This document shows, piece after piece, positions 1 through 9,154 of a stretch of DNA of 64,000 bases. Made by a program: the position numbers and the translations under genes. Positions within the stretch are counted from its first letter, which is position 1; the number at the start of each line of letters is the position of its first letter. The DNA is taken from positions 62,001-126,000 of the forward strand of contig NZ_CP090372.1 in the NCBI RefSeq assembly GCF_021431925.1, read 5' to 3'. The DNA comes from Halobaculum sp. CBA1158. Its GTDB lineage: Archaea; Halobacteriota; Halobacteria; Halobacteriales; Haloferacaceae. The notes beneath the pieces are model-generated. The model ran no database searches. It was not told the origin of the DNA and was given only the letters and a program-made list of their open reading frames with translations.

Positions 1-1326
1 GGCGTAGCGCGCGAGCGTCGCCGTCGCCTCCGCGGCGCGCTCGGGCTGAACGTACACCGGCACGCCCGCCTCCCGGAGCGCGTCGACCTGATCGGCCATC
101 GCGTCCGGCGGCCCCTCGGTCGCGAACAGCACCGGCGTTCCCGTCGCCTCGTGGAGGCCGTCGAGCGCCTCGACCGGGAACCCAAGGGCCTCCTCGAACA
201 GTTCGTACACCAACACCGCGTCGATGGCGTCGTCCGCGGCGACCGCTTCGACGACCTCGCCGAACTCGGGCATCGGTCGGCCGGTGTCGACGGGGTTGCC
301 GGAGAAGGTGATCCCCGGCAGGATCTCGTCGATGCGCTCGCGCGTCTCCGCGCCCAGTTCCGGGAGCGTCGCGCCGGCCCGCTGGAGGCGGTCGGCGATG
401 ATGATCCCCGGCCCCGCCTGCGCGGTCACGACGCCGACGTTGGCCCCCGAGGGCTCGGGCTCGTGTGCGAGCGCGACGCCGGCGTCCAACAACGCGGCCG
501 TCGAGTCGACCGTCGGAACGCCGTACTGCTCGAACCCGGCCAGGTAGAGGTCGTGGTCGCCCGTGAGCGCGCCCGTGTGCGACTCGGCGAACTCGCCCAC
601 GTCCGACTGACCGACCTTGTAGGCGGCCACCGGCGTCTCGGCGTCGCGACACGTCTCCAGCAGGCCGCGGGCGTCGTCGGTCCCCTCGACGTGGAGCACG
701 ATGGCGTCGGTGTCGTCGTGGCCGTCGAAGTACTCGATCGCCTCCTCGAAGCCGACGTTCGCGCGGTTGCCGAGACCGACCATCGCCGAGAGGCCGTACC
801 CCTCGCGGGTCGAGCGGAACGCCAGGTCGTGCGCAACGCCGCCCGACTGGGCAAGCACCGCCACGTCGCCGGCGGGCACGGTCTCGACCCCGCTGGCGAA
901 CGAGAACAGCAGGTCGCTCCCGGGAACGACGTACCCGCTCGTGTTCGGTCCCAGGAGGGCGATGTCGTGTTCCGCGGCGGCGTCGACGACCGTCCGCTGG
1001 AGTTCTTCGCCCTCTTCGCCGGCCTCGGCGAAGCCGCCGGAGTAGATGACCGCCGCGCCGACCCCCGCCTCGCCGCACTCGGCGATCACGTCGGGGACGA
1101 CGGGCGCGGGGACGCACAGCAGCGCGAGGTCGACGCCGTCCACGTCCGTCACCGAATCGACGAACGGCTCGCCGAACAGTTCCCCCTCCCCGGACGGATT
1201 GACGGGGTAGACGGGACCGTCGAAGCGGACCGCACTCGCCATGGCCTCGTAGCCGATCTTGTCCTCGTTGGCCGACGCCCCGACGACGGCGACGGCGTCG
1301 GGGTCGAACAGGCGCTGTAAGTTCAC
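1..1326 (-). CDS. Acyl-CoA synthetase (NDP-forming), C-terminus beyond window
   Basis: The reverse-strand frame runs from a GTG at 1326 to the window edge, 442 codons with no stop, so the gene is cut at its 3' end. It opens with a Rossmann CoA-binding domain (DPDAVAVVGASANEDK) and continues into the succinyl-CoA-synthetase-like ligase subdomains, including a SHTGALTGDH loop that matches the phospho-histidine loop of ADP-forming acetyl-CoA synthetases. Enzymes of this family interconvert acyl-CoA, ADP and phosphate with free acid, ATP and CoA in the cytoplasm. Alpha-type proteins are about 460 residues, so little is missing unless an ATP-grasp domain is fused beyond the edge. An AT-rich AACGATA sits about 25-30 nt upstream, fitting a leaderless GTG start. 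The acyl substrate cannot be read from the sequence. Confidence 0.88.
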   Translation of the reverse strand, partial: MNLQRLFDPDAVAVVGASANEDKIGYEAMASAVRFDGPVYPVNPSGEGELFGEPFVDSVTDVDGVDLALLCVPAPVVPDVIAECGEAGVGAAVIYSGGFAEAGEEGEELQRTVVDAAAEHDIALLGPNTSGYVVPGSDLLFSFASGVETVPAGDVAVLAQSGGVAHDLAFRSTREGYGLSAMVGLGNRANVGFEEAIEYFDGHDDTDAIVLHVEGTDDARGLLETCRDAETPVAAYKVGQSDVGEFAESHTGALTGDHDLYLAGFEQYGVPTVDSTAALLDAGVALAHEPEPSGANVGVVTAQAGPGIIIADRLQRAGATLPELGAETRERIDEILPGITFSGNPVDTGRPMPEFGEVVEAVAADDAIDAVLVYELFEEALGFPVEALDGLHEATGTPVLFATEGPPDAMADQVDALREAGVPVYVQPERAAEATATLARYA

Positions 1327-1573
1327 GACGTGAGGTTCCGGCGGGGCCCGCATATCGTTTTCCCCGCCGGCGAACGCCGCGACGGCTTTCACCGATTCGG
1401 CGTCGGGCCGCGTCGGTTCCCCGTCGACAGCGAGGGCGGCGTCTCGCGAATCACCAACGCCGGAGGGGTCCGTCGTCCCGGCGAAGAGCTGTCCGTGATC
1501 CCGGTAGCGAAGCCGCCGTCACCGCGGTAGGGAAGGGTTATTGTAGGAGGCGAGCGCGCGGACCCACAGGACG

Positions 1574-3037
1574 ATGTCTGACCGACCCGGCCCGTTCGCC
1601 CGCCTCGAATCCCGGCTTCCGGTCGACGCCCCGTGGCTCTCGGTCCCCGTCGGGGTCGTCGCTGCGGGGGCGATACTCGCGGCTGCACCCCTGCCGACGG
1701 AGGCGGCACGGATGCTTGCGATCACGGCGTTCTGTATCGCGCTGTGGGTCGGCACGCCCGTCCCGCCGTGGCTCACCGGCGTCGTGGGGATCGGACTCAT
1801 CGGGGTGAACTTCTCGACGGAACTGGCGCTGTTCGGGTTCCGTTCGCCGGCGACGTGGCTGATCGTCCTCGGCATTCTCATCGGGGAAGCGACCCGCCAG
1901 AGCGGCCTCGCAGGGCTCGTCGAGCGCCGCGTGATCGAGGTGATGCCGGCGGAGGCAGCGACCGACCCGCGGGCGGCGTACCGCTACCTCCTCGTCGCGT
2001 TCTCGGCCATCGGCGCGGGGTTCGTCTTCCTCGTTCCCTCGGCGCTGGTGCGCGTGCTGATCCTCGGGCCCGTCCTGATCTCCGTCGGCGAGCGCTTCAC
2101 GCAGCGGCGGGCGCGGGTGGGGCTGTTCCTCGGGCCGCTGTTCGTCACCTACTACGCGGGTGCCGGTGTGCTCACCGGCTCGCTCGGCAACATCATCATC
2201 ACCGGCATCACGGAGTCAGCCGCGGGCCTCTCGATCGGCTGGGTCGAGTGGCTCGTCTGGCTCGGTCCGGTGATGACGGTCCTCCGAACGGCCGTGGTCG
2301 TCGCCATCGCGTACGCCCTCTACCGCCCGACCACCGGCGACGCGCTCGCCGCCGACGCGGGCGAGGTAGCTGCTGTCACCCCGAATTCGAGCGGGAGCGA
2401 GGAAGCGACCGACGAGGGCGTGGTTGCCGGCGACGAGCGTCGGATGCTCGCGTTCCTGTTGGTCGGCGTGGCGATCTGGGCGACCGACGCGATCCACGGC
2501 CTCCACCCGCTGTACGGCGCGCTCGTCGTGGCGGTGCTGGTGTTCCTCCCGCGGGTCGGCGTCGTCGACCTGGAGGCCGCCGGCGACGCCGACTTCACGA
2601 TCCTCTTTTTCCTCGGTGCCATCTTCGCCATCGCCGAGGGGCTCCAGCGCACGGCCTTCACAGACGCCGCCGCGGGCGCGATCCTGTCCGCCGTGCCCGC
2701 CGACGCGTCGCTCCCGGTCGTCCTCGGGGCCGTCTCGCTGGTCACGGCCGCACTGACGCTCGTGATGGAGGGGCTCGCGGTCGCGAGCGTCCTGACGCCC
2801 GTGCTCGTCGCGTTCGCCCGCGACGCGGGCGTCCCGCTGTTGCCCGTGGCGATGGTGGAGGCGGTGACGCTCGTCACCTACTTCTTCCCGTACCAGTCGG
2901 CCGTCCTCGTGGCGCTGCTCGGACTGGACGTCGTCGAGTCCCGCGAGGTGATCCGCATGGCGACTGCCTGCTCGCTGGCGACGCTACTCGTGCTCTTGCC
3001 GATCCAAATCGCCGTGTTCACCGTCGCGTTCGGCTGA
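1574..3037 (+). CDS. SLC13/DASS-family anion permease
   Basis: This 487-residue protein is highly hydrophobic, with about eleven to twelve membrane segments split by an acidic cytoplasmic loop near residues 260-290. The pattern (early GTPVPPW, a VPSALVRVLILGP segment, and a second half beginning after the loop) resembles divalent-anion:Na+ symporters of the SLC13 family, which import dicarboxylates, sulfate or related anions. A GGTTATTG element at 1536 lies 38 nt before the ATG and may be its promoter. It is divergent from the NDP-forming synthetase and convergent with the next ligase gene. The family call is fairly sure; the substrate is not, although an organic acid would fit the catabolic genes nearby. 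Confidence 0.8.
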   Translation: MSDRPGPFARLESRLPVDAPWLSVPVGVVAAGAILAAAPLPTEAARMLAITAFCIALWVGTPVPPWLTGVVGIGLIGVNFSTELALFGFRSPATWLIVLGILIGEATRQSGLAGLVERRVIEVMPAEAATDPRAAYRYLLVAFSAIGAGFVFLVPSALVRVLILGPVLISVGERFTQRRARVGLFLGPLFVTYYAGAGVLTGSLGNIIITGITESAAGLSIGWVEWLVWLGPVMTVLRTAVVVAIAYALYRPTTGDALAADAGEVAAVTPNSSGSEEATDEGVVAGDERRMLAFLLVGVAIWATDAIHGLHPLYGALVVAVLVFLPRVGVVDLEAAGDADFTILFFLGAIFAIAEGLQRTAFTDAAAGAILSAVPADASLPVVLGAVSLVTAALTLVMEGLAVASVLTPVLVAFARDAGVPLLPVAMVEAVTLVTYFFPYQSAVLVALLGLDVVESREVIRMATACSLATLLVLLPIQIAVFTVAFG

Positions 3038-3084
3038 CCGACACGGAAGCCGACTCCGGGGTCGAGACCCCTAGCTCGCCCGGC

Positions 3085-4635
3085 TCACTCCTCGATCTCG
3101 TCGAGCACGGCGTCGCGCTTGATCTTCCCCGTGCTCGTGCGGGGGATCGACGCCGACTCCGACCGGACCGTGTAGTTGCGGGGGCGCTTGAAGTTCGCAA
3201 GGTCCGTCTCCTCGCGACAGAATTCGTCGAGGTCGTCCCCGGTCACGTCCGCGTCGGCGACGACGACGACGGCGCTGACGACCTTCCCCCAGTGGTCGTC
3301 GTCAACGCCGTAGACGAACGCCTCGTCGACGGCCTCGTGGTTTTCGAGCGCGTGCTCGACCTCGACGGGGTAGACGTTCTCCCCGCCGCTTTGGAACATG
3401 TTGTCGACGCGGTCGACGATGTAGAGGTAGCCGTCCTCGTCGACCTCGGCCACGTCGCGCGTGCGGAGCCAGCCGTCGAAGAAGGACTTCTCTTCGGCCT
3501 CGGGGTTGTCGATGTAGCCGCGGGCCATGCCCGGACCGCGGGCGATGATCTCGCCCTGTTCGCCGGCGTCGACGGTCGCCTCCGGGTCGGGGTCCTCGGT
3601 GATCGGCGCGGTCTCGACGACGCGCAGCTCGTAGGTGTGGGCCTCTTTCCCGATGGTGCCGTAGTGGCCCTCCTGGTCCTCTGGGTGTGCATACGAGAGG
3701 TTCGGGCCGGCCTCGGTCATCCCGTAGGTGTTGTACAGCTCCTCGCTGAGGTGCTCGTGGGTTCGTTCGACCAACTGTTCGCTGACGACCGACCCGCCCG
3801 TGCGGACGTACGTCAGGGAGTCGGTGTCGTAGTCGCCGTCGGCGGCCACGTCGTTCATCGCCGTCAGCTGCGTCGGCACGGCGAGCAGGCCGGTCGCGTT
3901 CGCTTCCTCCACCAGCGACAGCGCCGCCGCCGGGTCGAAGTCCGACTGCACGAGCACCGTCGCGCCCGCGAGCAGGTGCGGGTAGATCCAGGCGTCGCTG
4001 GAGACCATATGGTACCACGGCGTCGTCATCACGCCGACGTCGGTGTGGTCGATGCCGTGCTCCATCACGCCCTGGATCGCGCCGTACCACAGCTGTTCGC
4101 CGTCGAACGGCACGGCCTTCGGGAGGCTCGTCGTCCCGCTGGTGTAGAAGACGCTCGCGTCGCCGTCGGCGGGGAGACCGGGGTCGGAGTCGGCGGCGGC
4201 GGCCGCGAGGAGGTCCTCGTAGTCGACGACGCCCTCGATATCGACGTCTGCTTCGCCGGCGTGGACCGCGAACTCGAACTCGCCGCGGTCGAGCATCGCG
4301 CGCGCCGTCTGGACGTTCGCGTCGTCGAACAGCAGCGCCTCCGCGTCGGCGGCCTCGCACATCCGGACCAACTCGCCGGCCTTCGCGCGGAACGGAAGCT
4401 GGACGGTGGGGGTCCCCCGCTTGTGCCCGACGATCATCGACTCGATCATCTCCGGGCCGTTGACGCCGAGGCTCGCGAGGGGGCCGTCGTTCACCCGTGA
4501 CTCCACGGCGTTCACGAGGCGCGTGGTCCGCTCGTCGAGTTCGTCGTAGCTGAACGTCCGTCCGTCGTCGGTCATGACGGCGGTCTCGGAGCCGTGGCAC
4601 CGGACGGACCGTCGGAAGGCGTCGAGAAACTTCAT
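3085..4635 (-). CDS. AMP-forming acyl-CoA synthetase
   Basis: The protein (516 residues from the ATG at 4635) is a class I adenylate-forming enzyme: it has the P-loop YTSGTTSLPK, the GMTEAGP motif, the hinge region RTRDVAEVDEDG and the C-terminal STGKIKRD with the catalytic lysine. It activates a carboxylic acid to an acyl-adenylate and transfers it to CoA. An upstream in-frame ATG at 4659 gives eight more residues, but the ATTTAATA box at 4670-4677 is only 18 nt from it, too close, whereas 4635 leaves a short leader; I therefore prefer MKFLDAF as the start. Substrate is unknown; medium or long fatty acids or aryl acids are all possible in this family. Confidence 0.87.
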   Translation of the reverse strand: MKFLDAFRRSVRCHGSETAVMTDDGRTFSYDELDERTTRLVNAVESRVNDGPLASLGVNGPEMIESMIVGHKRGTPTVQLPFRAKAGELVRMCEAADAEALLFDDANVQTARAMLDRGEFEFAVHAGEADVDIEGVVDYEDLLAAAAADSDPGLPADGDASVFYTSGTTSLPKAVPFDGEQLWYGAIQGVMEHGIDHTDVGVMTTPWYHMVSSDAWIYPHLLAGATVLVQSDFDPAAALSLVEEANATGLLAVPTQLTAMNDVAADGDYDTDSLTYVRTGGSVVSEQLVERTHEHLSEELYNTYGMTEAGPNLSYAHPEDQEGHYGTIGKEAHTYELRVVETAPITEDPDPEATVDAGEQGEIIARGPGMARGYIDNPEAEEKSFFDGWLRTRDVAEVDEDGYLYIVDRVDNMFQSGGENVYPVEVEHALENHEAVDEAFVYGVDDDHWGKVVSAVVVVADADVTGDDLDEFCREETDLANFKRPRNYTVRSESASIPRTSTGKIKRDAVLDEIEE

Positions 4636-4669
4636 GGCTCGTGGTGGTGTGTGAGCCACTCGCGCGAAG

Positions 4670-4677
4670 TATTAAAT
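4670..4677 (-). promoter_or_regulatory. TATA-like box of the acyl-CoA synthetase
   Basis: ATTTAATA on the reverse strand lies 42 nt before the ATG at 4635 and only 18 nt before the alternative ATG at 4659. It is the only AT-rich element in the immediate upstream region and decides the start choice. Confidence 0.5.
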
Positions 4678-4783
4678 CTTCCATCGAGCGCGCGCCGTCG
4701 GTCGGGTCGTCCACGTGCGTCGCCGACGAGACGATCGCGACCGGAGGCTGTCGGGACCCGTCGGGCCGTCACCGACAGGCTTT

Positions 4784-4803
4784 CGCACGCTCGGAGGCGT
4801 GCG
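4784..4803 (+). promoter_or_regulatory. Hairpin just upstream of the UbiA start
   Basis: A perfect 7-bp inverted repeat (CGCACGC, 6-nt loop, GCGTGCG) ends 6 nt before the ATG at 4810. A GGAGG sequence at 4793-4797, a possible Shine-Dalgarno site 12 nt from the start, lies in the loop and the base of the right arm. If transcribed it could modulate ribosome access. Confidence 0.35.
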
Positions 4804-4809
4804 ACCGGT

Positions 4810-5709
4810 ATGGATCGGGGAGAGGCGGGAGATCCGAGGGGGCCGGCCGAGCCCGGATCGCCGGCGGGATCGCCGGTCCGAGCGCTCGCGACGCAGGTGA
4901 AGCCCCGGTTCATGGCTCCGGCCGTCGCGACCGCCGCCTTCGGCGCGCTCCTCGCCCCGGCGGTCGACCCCGTCGTCGCCGGACTCCACGTCGCCTGCGC
5001 CGCCCTCGCGGTGTACGTCGCCCACCTTCGCGACGAGCGCGTCGACGCGTACGTCCGCGGCGAGGAGGACCCCGCCGTTCCCCCCTCCGCGCTCCGGGCG
5101 GCTACTGTCGCCGCCAGCGCCGGCTTCCTGCTCTCGGTTGTGGGGCTGTGGGCGCTCGCCGGCCCGCTTCCAGCCGCGTTGACGCTCCCCCTGTGGCTGC
5201 TGGGACTGGCGCACGCGCCGTACCTCGACACGAACCCCGTCACCGTCTCGCTGGACTACCCGGTCGCGGTCGGGCTGACGATCGTCGGCGGCTACGTCGC
5301 ACAGACCGGCGCGCTCCCGGCCCGGGTCGGGTGGGTCGCCGTCGCGTTCGTCGCGCTGCTCGCGGGCGCGACGATCACGCTGGACCGACTCGACCGGGCG
5401 TTCGACGCCGGGATCGGCAAACGAACCGTCCCCGTGGTCGTCGGCGACGCCGGGGCGGCCCTGCTGGCGGCCGGACTGGTCGCCGCCGCCGGGGCTGTGA
5501 CGGTCGCCGGCGTCGCCGCGGGAGCGCTTCCCCGTCCGGTCCTTCCGTCGGCAGTCGTCCCGTTCGTCGCCGGGATCGCGAGCGCACGCGCGTCGCCGGG
5601 TCGAGCGACCCGAGTCCAGATGGCCGCGTCGTACCCGTTCGCCGGACTCGCGTTTCTGGGTCTGTGCGTCGGAACCTCCTGCGCGATCGCCGGTCGGCTG
5701 CCGTGGTAG
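4810..5709 (+). CDS. UbiA-family prenyltransferase
   Basis: A 299-residue polytopic protein with about eight membrane segments. It carries the two aspartate-rich loops of UbiA prenyltransferases in degenerate first form (LRDERVDAYVRGEED) and clear second form (DRAFDAGIGKRTVPVVVG), which bind Mg2+-prenyl diphosphate. Such enzymes attach isoprenoid chains to aromatic or glycerol acceptors, as in archaeal ether-lipid or quinone synthesis. The first loop lacks the usual N-x-x-x-D start, so activity is less certain. The ATG at 4810 is chosen over an upstream in-frame extension because the extension is arginine-rich and unlike the rest. It is divergent from the ligase gene at 4635. The acceptor is unknown. 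Confidence 0.75.
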   Translation: MDRGEAGDPRGPAEPGSPAGSPVRALATQVKPRFMAPAVATAAFGALLAPAVDPVVAGLHVACAALAVYVAHLRDERVDAYVRGEEDPAVPPSALRAATVAASAGFLLSVVGLWALAGPLPAALTLPLWLLGLAHAPYLDTNPVTVSLDYPVAVGLTIVGGYVAQTGALPARVGWVAVAFVALLAGATITLDRLDRAFDAGIGKRTVPVVVGDAGAALLAAGLVAAAGAVTVAGVAAGALPRPVLPSAVVPFVAGIASARASPGRATRVQMAASYPFAGLAFLGLCVGTSCAIAGRLPW

Positions 5710-5748
5710 CCCGTCGTCTTCACCGGCGCGGCGAGTCGTTCCCCCGCG

Positions 5749-6516
5749 TCAGCGGTACGCGAGGCCGACCTCGATGTCGTCCGCGGCCGCCCCGAGTCGC
5801 TCGGCCAACTCGCCGGTGCAGCGGTCGCGGTCGACCCGGTGCGCCGGGCCGGCGATCGCGATCGAGCCCTGCACCTCGTCGCCGTCGAACAGCGGGACCG
5901 CGACCGCGTGGATCCCGCGGAGGTCCTCCCCGAGGTTGAGTGCGAAGCCGCGCTCGCGCACGGTCTCCAACTCCGTCGCGAGCGCCTCGCGGTCGGTGAT
6001 CGTCGCGTCGGTCATCGCCGGCAGCCCTGAGTCGGCGGCGATCTCGTCGACCTCCTCGGTCGGGAGGTGCGCGAGGATCGCCTTCCCGCCGGAGTTGGCG
6101 TGCATGTGCGCCCACGACCCGACCACGGAGTTGACGTTGATCTCCGCGCCGGCCGCGCGCCCGTCGATCACCATCACCCGACCGTTCTCGTGGACCATCA
6201 GCCACGTCGTCTCCCCGGTCTCCTCGGCCAGGTCGTCGAGCACGGGGAGGGCGACGTCGTACACCGCTCGTTGCGTCCGGACGTACTGACCGTGGCCGAA
6301 GAACTCCAGACCGAGGCGGTACTCGCCGTCGCGCCGCACGACGAACCCGTGCTCGCGCATCGTCGACAGGTGGCCGTGGACGGTGCTCTTGGCCAACCCC
6401 AGCGCGTCCGCCAACTCCGTCACGCCCGCGCCCTCTGACTCACGGATCTGTTCGACGAGAGCGAAAAGCGTCTCGTCGGACTTGACGCCCCTCGTCCCGT
6501 CCGTGTCCCGTTCCAT
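5749..6516 (-). CDS. IclR-family transcriptional regulator
   Basis: This 255-residue protein has an N-terminal winged helix (residues about 15-75, with ELADALGLAKSTVHGHLSTM as recognition region) and the C-terminal IclR effector domain, recognisable by HANSGGKAILAHLP and the LNLGEDLRGIHAVAVP segment. IclR proteins usually sense small aromatic or organic acids and control catabolic operons. The ATG at 6516 is preferred over that at 6522 because an AT-rich TTAGTA at about 6538-6546 lies near the expected leaderless distance. Its neighbours are UbiA on one side and aconitase, divergently across a 640-bp gap, on the other. The target genes are not shown by the sequence. Confidence 0.9.
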   Translation of the reverse strand: MERDTDGTRGVKSDETLFALVEQIRESEGAGVTELADALGLAKSTVHGHLSTMREHGFVVRRDGEYRLGLEFFGHGQYVRTQRAVYDVALPVLDDLAEETGETTWLMVHENGRVMVIDGRAAGAEINVNSVVGSWAHMHANSGGKAILAHLPTEEVDEIAADSGLPAMTDATITDREALATELETVRERGFALNLGEDLRGIHAVAVPLFDGDEVQGSIAIAGPAHRVDRDRCTGELAERLGAAADDIEVGLAYR

Positions 6517-6799
6517 GTGCACACCACCGCACGGGCCGTACTAACGCTTTTGGGGCGGGACGATCGGCCGCAGTAGCTCCGTCTCGGCGCGGCGTTCTAC
6601 CGTCGATCCACTTGCTTCCGGCCGTGCTTCGCGCCGTCGCCCCCGACGTGGCACTCCCGATCACCCGACAAAACGCGTTCGATAGCAACGAACGATATTA
6701 TGAGAACCCTGTGGCCCGTCAGACCGCTCTGTCGAGCGATCTTACTCGGAAAACCGGCCCGATACGCCGCTGTCGACTCCGTATTCCACACGCACGTTC

Positions 6800-6821
6800 A
6801 TTACATACGTACACTTGTAAC
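6800..6821. promoter_or_regulatory. Candidate operator ATTACA-N10-TGTAAC
   Basis: ATTACA at 6800-6805 and TGTAAC at 6816-6821 form an inverted repeat with a 10-nt spacer. The same half-sites with the same spacer occur at 11565-11586, beside the second iclR gene. Which protein binds is not known; an IclR homologue is the obvious candidate. Confidence 0.45.
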
Positions 6822-6838
6822 AAGCCGACGGTCGGCTT
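6822..6838. repeat. 17-bp perfect palindrome
   Basis: AAGCCGACGGTCGGCTT is self-complementary around a central G. It directly abuts a second palindrome, CTTGTAACAAG at 6814-6824, and the candidate operator at 6800-6821. No T-run follows, so it looks more like a binding site than a terminator. Confidence 0.5.
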
Positions 6839-7124
6839 CCGATCCCGATCGGACGCTTTCGATCGCGTTCTCGATGTCGTTCGCCGATCCGGTCGTTCGC
6901 GAGTGAGCGGATTGAGGGACGCGATCCGAATACGTGTCTCCTCATCGTTCGCTGATGACGAACGAGTCGCTTCATCAAACGGCCCTCTGACGGAGGCGGA
7001 ACGGCCGATCGAAGCGCCGTCGCGGCCGGGATGCCTCGCCGTCGCAATCCCGAACGTGCCGCGTCGCCGCGAAGCCGACGACGACACATCAGAGAGCCGC
7101 GTCGTGGTGATATCCCGACGCAAC

Positions 7125-7132
7125 GCTTAATC
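7125..7132 (+). promoter_or_regulatory. TATA-like box of aconitase
   Basis: GCTTAATC lies 35 nt before the ATG at 7160, the leaderless spacing seen throughout the window. It supports that start over an upstream in-frame extension. Confidence 0.5.
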
Positions 7133-7159
7133 TCTCGGTGGGCGGATCTCGACCGAGCA

Positions 7160-9088
7160 ATGAGTTCCGACGCCTCGACGGCGACCGAGCGGGTCCTGCG
7201 CGATCACCTCCGAGACGGGGAGATCGCGCCGGGGGCGACCGTCGGTATCGACATCGACCAGGTGCTGCTTCAGGACGTGCTCGGCCCGCTCGTGTGGATG
7301 GAGTTCGAGGCGCTCGGGCTCGACGCCGTCCGCATCGACCCCGTCGTCACCTACGCCGACCACCAGGTGTACGGCATCAACGAGGCGGACGCCGATACCC
7401 ACCGCTACCTCCGGACGGTGGCGCGTCGCCACGGCGGTCACTTCTCGAAGGCCGGCGCGGGCATCTGCCACCAGGTCCACCGCGAGCGGTTCATCGAACC
7501 GGGCGCGACCCTGCTCGGCAGCGACTCGCACTCGACGACGATGGGGGGGTTCGGCGCGCTGGGGATCGGTGCCGGCGGCCTCGATGTCGCCGTCGCGATG
7601 GCGGGCGAGCCGTACGCCGTCGAGGTGCCGGAGGTCGTCGCCGTCGAACTGACCGGCGAGCTTCCGGCGTGGGCGACCGCGAAAGACGTGATCCTCGAAC
7701 TGCTCCGGCGCGGTTCGGTGAAGGCCGGAGTCGGTCGCGTCTACGAGTTCGTCGGCCCCGGCGTGGGGACGCTTTCGGTTCCCGAACGGTGTACGATCGC
7801 GAACATGACCACGGAGCTCGGCGCGACCAGCGGGCTGTTCCCCAGTGACGAGCGGACGCGCGAGCACCTCGCGCGGCTCGGTCGCGAGGACGCCTACCGT
7901 CCCCTCGCGGCCGACGAGGGGGCCGAGTACGCCGACCGGATCGCGGTCGACCTCTCGGCGATCGAGCCGCTCCTGGCCGCGCCGTCGATGCCCGACCGCG
8001 TCGCTCCGGTCGGCGAGTACGCTGGCGTCGACGTGGACCAGGTCCTCGTCGGCTCGTGCACCAACGGCTCGTATCACGACCTCGCGACCGTCGCGTCGGT
8101 CCTCGAGGGCGAGGCGGTCGCGCCCGACACCGACGCGGTCGTCGTCCCCGCCTCGAAGCGCAGCGTCCGCCTGCTGTCGGAGACGGGCGGCACGACCGCG
8201 CTGTACGACGCCGGCGTCGGGATCTCGGAGAGCACCTGCGGCCCCTGCATCGGCCAGGGGCACGTCCCCGCGCCCGACAGCGTCAGCCTCCGGGCGTTCA
8301 ACCGCAACTTCGCCGGTCGTTCGGGCTCCGAGGACGACGCGGTGTACCTCTGCTCGCCGGCCGTCGCGGCCGCCAGCGCCGTCGCCGGCGAGATCGTCGA
8401 CCCCCGCGAGACGGACCTGTCGCCGCCGACGGTGACCCTTCCGGACGACATGACCGGCGGGGAGACCGACGTGCTCGGCCCGGACCCGTCGGTCGCGGTC
8501 GACCGCGGCGAGACGATCGGCACGATCCCGGAGGGGACCCCGCTGGCGGAGTCGATCGCCGGTCCGGTGCTCATCGTCGTCGGCGACGACGTGACCACGG
8601 ACCACATCGTCCCCGCGACCGCCGAGGTCATGTCGCTGTGGTCGGACCCGCAGGCGTGTGCGGCGCACACGCTCGCCCGAATCGACCCCGAGTTCGCCGA
8701 CCGCGCCGCCGCGGCCGACGGCGGCGTCGTCGTCGCCGGCGAGAACTACGGGCAGGGCTCCAGCCGCGAAAACGCCGCGCTCGAACTCGCCGTCCTCGGC
8801 GTCGACGCCGTGATCGCCGAGAGCTTCGCGCGCATCCACCGCGCGAACCTCGTCAACTTCGGCGTCGTCCCGCTCGCGTTCCGCGACGCCGCGGATCGCG
8901 ACGCGCTCGCGGAGGGCGACGCCGTCGCGGTCGACGGGCTCCGCGAGGCGGTCGTCGCCGGCGACGAGTCCGTGACCGTCCGAACCGACGAGGGGTCATT
9001 TGCGGTCGACCTGGCGCTGTCCGAGACGGATCGCGACGTGCTCGCGGCCGGCGGTCGCCTCCGGTACGTCGCCGAGGGCGGCGACTGA
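7160..9088 (+). CDS. acnA: Aconitate hydratase
   Basis: The 642-residue protein has the aconitase fold: an N-terminal three-domain catalytic part and a C-terminal swivel domain with the GENYGQGSSRE motif. The three cysteine ligands of the [4Fe-4S] cluster are visible at about C300 (VGSCTNGS), C360 and C363 (STCGPCIGQG), and GSDSHSTTMGG is the usual substrate loop. The enzyme interconverts citrate and isocitrate in the TCA cycle. Its length fits the compact archaeal and mitochondrial type. Placement beside an IclR gene within catabolic genes suggests it may be co-regulated with acetyl-CoA supply; a related hydro-lyase such as homoaconitase or methylaconitase is possible but less likely. The upstream extension to 7031 is rejected because it is basic and precedes the TATA box. 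Confidence 0.88.
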   Translation: MSSDASTATERVLRDHLRDGEIAPGATVGIDIDQVLLQDVLGPLVWMEFEALGLDAVRIDPVVTYADHQVYGINEADADTHRYLRTVARRHGGHFSKAGAGICHQVHRERFIEPGATLLGSDSHSTTMGGFGALGIGAGGLDVAVAMAGEPYAVEVPEVVAVELTGELPAWATAKDVILELLRRGSVKAGVGRVYEFVGPGVGTLSVPERCTIANMTTELGATSGLFPSDERTREHLARLGREDAYRPLAADEGAEYADRIAVDLSAIEPLLAAPSMPDRVAPVGEYAGVDVDQVLVGSCTNGSYHDLATVASVLEGEAVAPDTDAVVVPASKRSVRLLSETGGTTALYDAGVGISESTCGPCIGQGHVPAPDSVSLRAFNRNFAGRSGSEDDAVYLCSPAVAAASAVAGEIVDPRETDLSPPTVTLPDDMTGGETDVLGPDPSVAVDRGETIGTIPEGTPLAESIAGPVLIVVGDDVTTDHIVPATAEVMSLWSDPQACAAHTLARIDPEFADRAAAADGGVVVAGENYGQGSSRENAALELAVLGVDAVIAESFARIHRANLVNFGVVPLAFRDAADRDALAEGDAVAVDGLREAVVAGDESVTVRTDEGSFAVDLALSETDRDVLAAGGRLRYVAEGGD

Positions 9089-9154
9089 GACGGCGGTATA
9101 CGTGGAGAACGCGGAGAACGAGGGATGCCGGAAACGGCCGGTTTCCCGGCCGGC

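Larger units (their letters stand above)
6517..7159. other. Gene-free divergent region between iclR and aconitase
   Basis: No frame here has haloarchaeal coding character; the longest reading frames translate to basic, arginine- and serine-rich products. The region is less GC-rich than its flanks. It holds a nested group of palindromes around 6800-6838, a promoter for the aconitase at 7125 and one for iclR near 6540. The length and palindromes suggest regulation rather than a missing gene. Confidence 0.6.

Noticed and set aside
151-1320. Long + strand ORF (389 aa) at the window start
   Set aside because: Antisense to the NDP-forming synthetase, which has clear motifs; the + product is arginine/valine-rich with no family.
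1633-4500. 955-aa + strand ORF
   Set aside because: Runs out of frame through the SLC13 gene and antisense through the ligase gene; arginine-rich, a GC-bias shadow.
6612-7130. 172-aa + ORF in the iclR-aconitase gap
   Set aside because: Basic, Arg/Ser-rich product, lacks haloarchaeal acidity and family features; region is better explained as regulatory.
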